A stretch of 64,000 nucleotides of DNA from Saturnia japonica (lineage: Eukaryota; Arthropoda; Insecta; Lepidoptera; Saturniidae). Below, piece after piece: positions 57,816-64,000 of this stretch (position 1 is its first letter; the number at the start of each line of letters is the position of its first letter). Both the position numbers and the translations under genes were made by a program. The stretch covers positions 3,720,001-3,784,000 of the forward strand of contig CM065323.1 in NCBI GenBank assembly GCA_033032175.1. Reading direction: 5' to 3'. The notes beneath the pieces are model-generated. The model saw only the letters and a list, made by a program, of their open reading frames with translations, had not been told where the DNA came from and did not search any database.

Positions 57816-60605
57816 ATTATTATTATTATTATTATTATATTTGGTAAGACACACTAGCAGCTAATTAGCTGATGCGTGCGTATCAAATAGCTTGGAGATA
57901 TCTTCCTTGTCCAATCTGCTCTTAAAGGAGGTTATGGTAGGAGCCATCACAACTTTTTCTGGAAGTTTGTTCCATGCTGTGACCACTCTGTTAGGCAAGA
58001 ACTGCTTCATTGGGTTTCTTTTTGCTGGGAATTCCCAAAGTTTCAAGGGATGACCTCGTAGGTGTTTATTTTCATTTGACTTAAACATATCTTTAAGGCT
58101 GGGCACATCGTAATAATTAGTGAGGATTTTATAAGTTTCGATTAACCTGCCCCTTTGTCTACGGTGTTCTAGTGTGGTAAGGCCAAGGTTTATGAGGCGC
58201 TGTTCATAGGGTAAGTTACGCATTGCATACACCATCTTAGTAGCCCTTCTCTGAACATTTTCAATGAGCTTAATGTCTTTTTTGAAGTAGGGATCCCAGA
58301 TAATATAAGCATGTTCAAGAAGTGGTCTAATATAGGTCTTGTATAACTTTATAAAAGTTTTAGCTGTTAGGAATTTAAATGCCTTGCGAATGATATAAAG
58401 GATCGAATTAGTTTTCTTCACAACCCCAAGCACATGAGTTCCCCATTTAAGATCTTTGGATACTGTAACTCCCAAGTCCCTTTGTGTTTCAACTGCGGTT
58501 AATTGTTCACCACCAAGATAGTATATCTGACAAGGATTATTACTACCAATGTGTAGCACGGAGCACTTATTCACATTTAAAGTTAGAAGCCAGTCATGAG
58601 TCCACTTAAAAATCGCATTAAGGTCATTCTGTATAGCTCGCCAGTTGCTACGAGGGTTAGCAAAAAATTTGGTATCATCAGCAAAAAGCGAAAAAGGTAG
58701 TTGCAGAGTACTTTTCAAGTCTGAGAGGAACAAGATAAAGAGCAATGGACCAAGCACCGAACCTTGAGGAACGCCACTGAGGACACTTCGCGGATCGGAC
58801 ATGACTTCGCCAATGCGCACCCGAAACGATCTACCAGAAAGGAAGTCGCATATCCAGGCTAAAATGCTTCCACGTATGCCAAGGTGTTCCAATTTATGTA
58901 TGAGGCGTTTCAGAGGAACACGGTCAAATGCCTTCTCATAATCCAAGTAAATGATATCTGTTGGCTGTCCATTACTATGGTTCCGTGTCCACTCGTTTAA
59001 GCAATTTAGTAAATTGGTTGTAACAGATCGTTTTGGGATGAAACCATGCTGCTCATCCAGGGTAATCTTTTCATGTATTAGAAATTCTCTTATGTGGCAA
59101 GCTATCATCATCTCCATGGTTTTGCACAATACACTGGTCAAACTTATGGGCCTATAGTTGACGGGCAGTAATTTATTTCCTTTTTTATAAATCGGTACTA
59201 CATTTGCCGTTTTCCAGTCAGCTGGCACTATTCCATCCTTCAGAGATTTGTTCATCATTTTCGCTATTTCGTCGCTTAGAGCTCCTGAGCATTTTTTCAA
59301 TACCACTGAGGGTATGTCGTCTGGCCCTGATGCTGTAGTATCACTGAAGCTAGATAACTTCTTTCTTACTAAGTCTCCAGTAATACTTAAGTCTTGAATA
59401 GCGTTTATGACTCTAGGAACGTTGATATTTGGCATCGGTCCATCAGGCTCGTTGACAAAGTTCAATTTAAACTGATCAGCGAAGGCTTCGGCAATTAGTT
59501 CAGGCTTCATAACAAGTTCATTTGAGACATTTTTTATTACGTTAGGGATGCAGATTTTAGAGTTCAGTTGTTTTCTTATGTAACTGTAAAAAGCCTTAGG
59601 ACCTGAGTCTATAATAGTTGATTCGAAAGTGGTTCTTCTGTTTCTAGATAGACTAATAATTTTGTTATTGACCTTTCTATATTCTTTATATGAGTGTTCA
59701 TTTTGATCAATTCTATAATTATTCCACAGTACTTTTTTCAGTTTAGTTAACTTGACTATATCTTTGTTAATCCAGGGTTTGTTGGTGCAATGTTTATTAT
59801 ATATTTTCTTTTTTGGTATAAAATTATCTACTGCGTAAAGGAATTGGTTTTTAAAAGTGAACCACACATCGTCTACAGATTCTTCTACTATATTCAAATT
59901 ATTTGCAAAATACAGAGATAATTTATCGTAGTCTGCTTTGAAATAGTCATATTGAATGGTATTTCGATTTTCATTAGTTTTAGTGCTGGTACTGATTACT
60001 TGCATTGTAGCAGTGATAACAAAATGATCACTTTTACCTATTGGAGGGTGATATTCAATATCACATATTAATGAGTCATCATTGCATAATATAAGGTCCA
60101 AAAGTGACTCTTCTTGGTTTCGTTTCCTGGTAATTTGCGTTATAAGTTGGTTTAAGTTGCTGTTCGAATACATACTAACAAAATTTTCGCAGAGACTGCC
60201 ATAACCATGAGTTTTGTAAAGAGGCCATTTTATCATTGGTAAGTTAAAATCTCCTGCAATGACTACAGTATTTTCAGATGCAGCTTTTCCAATGGTATTA
60301 AAAAGAATCTCATCCAATTCAGAAAGAGACCCTGAGGGCGGCCTGTATACACAAGCCATAAGTAAGGTAAGTTCTCTGTATTGAATATCAAGCCATAGTG
60401 CTTCGACCATATTATTTTGATATGTGCTATTAACTTTAGATATAATAGTTGATCCATTTATTATATTAGCAACATATATAGCTACACCTCCACATTTTTT
60501 ACTATCTCTGTCTAAGCGATATAGTATGTAACCAGGTATGTTAATAATACTGTTTGGTATTGAGGAGTGTAGATGTGTTTCGGTTACTAGAAATCTGGTA
60601 ATTAC
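57816..60605 (-). mobile_element. 5'-truncated CR1-clade non-LTR retrotransposon
   Basis: A continuous ORF2 on the minus strand is followed by a very short 3' UTR (57841-57860) and an (ATA)n tail at about 57816-57840. Short 3' UTRs with microsatellite tails instead of poly(A) are typical of CR1/L2-type elements. The endonuclease domain starts in the middle at about 60605, so the copy is 5'-truncated, as usual for LINEs. Confidence 0.85.
57861..60605 (-). CDS. CR1-type endonuclease/reverse transcriptase, 5'-truncated, no internal stop
   Basis: The frame runs from about 60605 (LVTETHLHSSIPN) to the stop at 57861; the first ATG in it is at 60410, giving 849 residues. From that ATG, endonuclease motifs are AGDFNLP at 52-58 and SDHF at 127-130. 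RT motifs are IIYLDYEKAFDRVP at about 486-499, SGVPQGSVLGPLLF at 545-558 and FADD at 576-579. A C-terminal domain with VQRRATKMVYAMRNLPYEQR matches the CR1 family. The first endonuclease strand with its catalytic Asn is lost. The absence of any stop or shift over 2.7 kb marks a recent insertion. The ORF lacks its own start and promoter, so expression is unlikely. Confidence 0.85.
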   Translation of the reverse strand, partial: VITRFLVTETHLHSSIPNSIINIPGYILYRLDRDSKKCGGVAIYVANIINGSTIISKVNSTYQNNMVEALWLDIQYRELTLLMACVYRPPSGSLSELDEILFNTIGKAASENTVVIAGDFNLPMIKWPLYKTHGYGSLCENFVSMYSNSNLNQLITQITRKRNQEESLLDLILCNDDSLICDIEYHPPIGKSDHFVITATMQVISTSTKTNENRNTIQYDYFKADYDKLSLYFANNLNIVEESVDDVWFTFKNQFLYAVDNFIPKKKIYNKHCTNKPWINKDIVKLTKLKKVLWNNYRIDQNEHSYKEYRKVNNKIISLSRNRRTTFESTIIDSGPKAFYSYIRKQLNSKICIPNVIKNVSNELVMKPELIAEAFADQFKLNFVNEPDGPMPNINVPRVINAIQDLSITGDLVRKKLSSFSDTTASGPDDIPSVVLKKCSGALSDEIAKMMNKSLKDGIVPADWKTANVVPIYKKGNKLLPVNYRPISLTSVLCKTMEMMIACHIREFLIHEKITLDEQHGFIPKRSVTTNLLNCLNEWTRNHSNGQPTDIIYLDYEKAFDRVPLKRLIHKLEHLGIRGSILAWICDFLSGRSFRVRIGEVMSDPRSVLSGVPQGSVLGPLLFILFLSDLKSTLQLPFSLFADDTKFFANPRSNWRAIQNDLNAIFKWTHDWLLTLNVNKCSVLHIGSNNPCQIYYLGGEQLTAVETQRDLGVTVSKDLKWGTHVLGVVKKTNSILYIIRKAFKFLTAKTFIKLYKTYIRPLLEHAYIIWDPYFKKDIKLIENVQRRATKMVYAMRNLPYEQRLINLGLTTLEHRRQRGRLIETYKILTNYYDVPSLKDMFKSNENKHLRGHPLKLWEFPAKRNPMKQFLPNRVVTAWNKLPEKVVMAPTITSFKSRLDKEDISKLFDTHASAN

Positions 60606-61189
60606 ATTTTGTTAACCGCTCGAGATCATATATTGTCTATACATATTCCTAACGCCTTAAATGTCCATGTAATTGCTAGATAGAGTTCAAACTAATGTTT
60701 TATTCAACAGTCTGGTAATTAACATAACAAAGGCATCTGATTACATTAGTTTCGGGAGCTTTATTGCTTTCCTTGTATACATTTTACTCTATATTGCTTA
60801 TTGCTTATTTGACGGTTAACAAAACACTGAGATTACAATTTATGAAAATATATCATGTGGTCATCGGTGTTATAAATACTAATAACAAACTAAATTATTC
60901 AAAAGGAAACAAAAAAAAAACCCGACTGCAAGAACAAAATATTTTCTATTTTTACTTTTTATTTCATTTAAAGATGTCGTACTTAAATATTATATAGTCT
61001 ATGTCACTTCCACGATTAGGACGAATGTAATGACGCCTCGTATGCTAAAATCCATCAAGACGTTTAGGCTACAGAGCGTTACATACATCAATTTGCTCGA
61101 AAAACATAACCCTTTCTTTTTCGCAGTCGGGTAACAATGTTTATAAATATTATAGTAATAAATTAATTATTAATCTTGAATATTTGTGT

Positions 61190-62175
61190 CTATAAAATCA
61201 AGTCAAGAATCAATAAAATCTTTGAAGGCAGTTTGGACAGCCTCATCGGAATCGAATTTATTTTCCTTGCAAGAAATTGTCCAAATTCCGAACAAAGTGG
61301 TAATCTGTTGCAGCAATGTTCGGGAAATATGGTGGGTTTCGGGGACATTCCAACCGCAGTTCCTCTAATTTAGCGACCGTCGGTCGTGAAGTATGGGGTC
61401 TAGCGTTGTTCTGAAGTAGCAGTGGGCTTGAGATATTGACCAGTCTCGTTTGTTTAACGGCTAGCTTTTCCATCATGGTTTGCAATTGTTGCCAATACAG
61501 ATCTGCCGTTATCGTCTGGACAGATCTTACGAAGCTGTAGTGTATGACACCAGCACTGGTCCACCAAACACTCACCAGTACCTTTTTCTGAGACGACATT
61601 CGCTTGGGACAGAATTTGGCCGGTTCTCCTGGGTTCAACCATTGTGATGAGCGTTTCCGATTATCGTAAAGGATCCATTTTTCGTCACAAGTAACAATAC
61701 GATTCAAAATTCCCTCGTTATTGTGACGGTTGAGTAATATAATGTAGAACTCAATAGGTGTTTGTTGGCGTGCTTCAGTCAATTCATGCGGTACACATTT
61801 CTCGAGCTTTTTTCACTTTTCCTGTTTGTTTCAAGTGAATTAATTTTTTTTATCACTTACATCGTAGCCTGCTGCTAACTCTGATGTGGTTTGCGAATGA
61901 TCCGCTTCAACGATCACCTTTGATTCTTAATTTTCAACTAGGGTCTCCGGCCGTTCACGGGGTTTGTTTTGTAGGTCAAAATTTCCAGAACGAAAACTTT
62001 GGAACCAAAAACGTACCGTGTTTTCTTTTACAGTAGCTTTCCCACACACATCATTAATCCTTCGAGCTGATTCTGCAGCACTGATACCACAATAGAACTT
62101 ATATTCGAAAATAAGGCGATATTTTAAATTTTCTATTTTGTGAAAAGAACGATGTCAAAGAAAAATAAAATGGTG
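61190..62175 (-). pseudogene. DD34D mariner transposase, catalytic residue lost
   Basis: The N-terminal half (62170-61800) has a helix-turn-helix with RLIFEYKFYCGISAAESARR and NTVRFWFQSFRSGNFDLQNK, then three stops. The C-terminal half (61800-61258) is open: VPHELTEA, then IVTCDEKWILYDN (first Asp), VSVWWTSAGVIHYSF, LLQNNARPHTS and TDYHF. In active mariners the second catalytic residue is Asp in 'HDNARPH'; here it is Asn, which should kill the enzyme. The spacing fits DD34D, and the sequence looks like the cecropia-type branch. The last part continues in another frame to about 61190. The right terminal repeat may be near 62298-62316 ('aaaacgccaatttcatatg'); I could not find its partner on the left. 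Confidence 0.85.
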
Positions 62176-62461
62176 CGAAAACAAATGAATCACTAAATTC
62201 GAAACACAAATACACAAGCCTAAATTTAGAATAAATTTGAATTTGGATTTTCTAACCAGATGCCAGATATTTGAGATCAAAGTGACTAGTTCAACAAAAC
62301 GCCAATTTCATATGTAAGGACCTAATATTAGTGTAAAATAGATTCATTAGTTCTTTTTATTTAGTAGATTTTATGATAAACTAGTAACCAGTTCTCACTT
62401 AGCACGGATAGCAAAGTAATGCTCTGGAGATTACATGCATTTATACATACATAAATCACGC

Positions 62462-62737
62462 CTATTTCTCAACGGGGTAGGCAGAGACCACGTCCTTCCA
62501 TCTGCTACGATCCTGGCATACCTCTTTCGCTTCTTCAACATTCATTAATCTTTTCATGCATGCTCGTCGGTTTAGAGTACTCTTGACCTGACCTTTCTTC
62601 AGAACGTCTCCGATTTGATCGACAAATGTTAGTCTAGGCCTTCCTCTTCCAGCGTTTCCTTTCACACTCGCATCATAAATTTGTTTAGTCATTCTTCTTT
62701 CATTCATCCTCTCAACATGCCCAAACCATCTAAGCAT
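62462..62737 (-). pseudogene. C-terminal fragment of a non-LTR ORF2 (LRWFGHVERM type)
   Basis: 91 codons: LRWFGHVERMNERRMTKQIY, then GRGRPRLTFVDQIGDVL, VKSTLNRRACMKRLM and VCQDRSRWKDVVSAYP. This is the highly recognisable tail of an insect LINE reverse transcriptase. It has no internal stop but nothing of the catalytic domain. Confidence 0.8.
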
Positions 62738-63315
62738 TTAGATTTAACTATATTTAACCTACAAAATATGATTATCTTTCTAGATTATATTAAGAGAGAA
62801 AAATATAATTAGCCAGTCGGTAAAAAAATATTTCTTTTCATCATTTATTACAATTAAATCTAAAAACCGTACGCCAAAAGGGATATCAATAAATACATGA
62901 AAAACGTTTCGAAACTAAATAATTTCATACCATCAGTATTTTTCTCTAACGAATCGAATACAGACGAAATCGTGAAAAATGAATTACATTGTTCAATTGC
63001 CACGTTCTCATATATTAGATACGTGAAGTCATACATGAAATCCTTGGATCTCGGGAAATAATATAAATTTTTTATAACATGGCACGAATCAACATGTTTG
63101 TTAGCTGCGTATTTTTGAAATACACAATTAACTTTTTTTATATAAAGCTTAATTTTATTGGAGAATTACTTATATTAGTATAAAATAAAAACCTGAATTA
63201 TTTTTCGTACTAACCCTACATTACTCTGATCATACTATTCCAATATACGACGTACAATGGTTGATATTGGCCTACATTGGATATTAGACTACATTTTCAC
63301 TTTTCTTTCCATTAT
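62738..63315. other. No gene recognised
   Basis: AT-rich, no conserved frame or clear repeat. Confidence 0.4.
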
Positions 63316-63319
63316 CATT

Positions 63320-63725
63320 CTACTGGCTGTGCCTTACATCTGAATTTATTCAACACTCCAACGCGTTCGCGCCGCTGCAATAGAGGGAATGTGTAGGTAT
63401 AGCATAGTATATTTTAGTGCCACGGCTTCTAGCATGGGCAAGGTCATTTCTGATTATACTGTTGTTTGCAATCACGGGATTGCGAGTACTCGATTTCAAA
63501 ATGCGTCGCTAACGCACCCGTGTATCTTATTGTTCTCACTTAACGTACTTGCCTACAGTTTGGATTACTTGACGTTCATAGTTATTGATCCGCCCCTTAG
63601 GGACGTGGCGTGAGGTTATCTTCCTCAATAAATAGGCCAAAATATACAAAAATATATTTTTTTAATCTGACTGGTAGTTGCAGAGCTTAGCTCCTTGAAA
63701 CAATCTCATAAGCTTTATTATCCGA
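63320..63725 (+). repeat. Copy of the 'ctggctgtgcc' head/tail repeat family
   Basis: Head 'tactggctgtgccttacatc' at 63321; tail 'gtagttgcagagcttagctc' and 'cttgaaacaatctcataagc'. The middle has 'ccgccccttagggacgtggc'. The frame at 63389-63613 is a shadow. Confidence 0.5.
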
Positions 63726-63764
63726 CTACAAATAACTGAGGTTGCTCAATTCGAATGTTTTTTT

Positions 63765-63950
63765 TATTTTATGGATGCTATGAACCGATTTGGATGATTG
63801 CTTTTGTTTGATAGGGGAGGAGATACCTCAAGAGTGGTCCCATTTTAATTTAATTGTTATTAGACCTTCGTATTCGAAGGTACACCACGAAACTCCACAA
63901 AATCATTGCAGGTGGTTTTCTATTTAATTAAAAATCGTCTTGTTAACTTA
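63765..63950 (+). repeat. Copy of the 'aaccgatttgatgatt' dispersed repeat
   Basis: 'tgctatgaaccgatttggat', 'ataggggaggagatacctca', 'agagtggtcccattttaatt', 'aaggtacaccacgaaactcc', 'aaaaatcgtcttgttaa'. Confidence 0.65.
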
Positions 63951-64000
63951 TAATTACACACATAACACTTAAGTACTGTACATATGTTATAATTCCAATG

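Noticed and set aside
57624..57854. 76-codon frame with an asparagine run
   Set aside because: It is the translated (ATA)n tail of the CR1-type element and its flank.

Overview
The window looks like an intergenic, repeat-dense stretch of an insect genome, most likely a moth or butterfly. Most of the sequence is AT-rich. It is full of transposons and of the short dispersed repeats with a 'ctagctgtgccc' head and an 'atattagtatagat' tail that are familiar from Lepidoptera. There are no bacterial operons, rRNA genes or CRISPR arrays. The species is not determined.

I can support one host gene. It is a three-coding-exon, minus-strand gene at 42.5-43.6 kb for a 99-residue secreted precursor of an agatoxin-like (cystine-knot) neuropeptide. 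No single reading frame reveals it, because each exon is short; it appears only when the splice sites are read.

Layout. 1-6 kb: a dispersed non-autonomous repeat is split by a 1.6-kb P-element-like transposon (1675-3287). That element has an exact 8-bp target duplication and a decayed THAP-domain gene; an unbroken inverted copy of the host repeat lies at 51.7-52.3 kb. A 3' remnant of a Jockey-type retrotransposon follows. 6.2-17.7 kb: a BEL/Pao LTR retrotransposon on the minus strand has nearly identical LTRs and a 5-bp target duplication, but its pol has lost the RNase H and first half of integrase. A full-length 6.2-kb Jockey-type element sits inside its 5' LTR with a 12-bp target duplication. 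17.7-24 kb: dispersed repeats, a 20-bp minisatellite between two inverted repeat arms, and a complete but inactivated DD41D (rosa-like) mariner with perfect 32-bp terminal repeats. 24-42 kb: scattered 3' ends of non-LTR retrotransposons, a transposase fragment, many copies of two or three short repeat families, and a 48-bp Jockey insertion with its own target duplication. 42.5-43.6 kb: the peptide gene. 44-57 kb: more remnants, including a DD37D (maT-like) transposon and a diverged tandem array. 57.8-60.6 kb: a 5'-truncated CR1-type element whose open reading frame is unbroken. 61.2-62.7 kb: a dead DD34D mariner and another reverse-transcriptase tail.

The transposon genes act for their own elements, and the nesting gives an order of events: host repeat, then P-like element; BEL, then Jockey. 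Several breaks in the youngest elements are single-base changes in homopolymer runs, so assembly error should be excluded before calling those elements dead.
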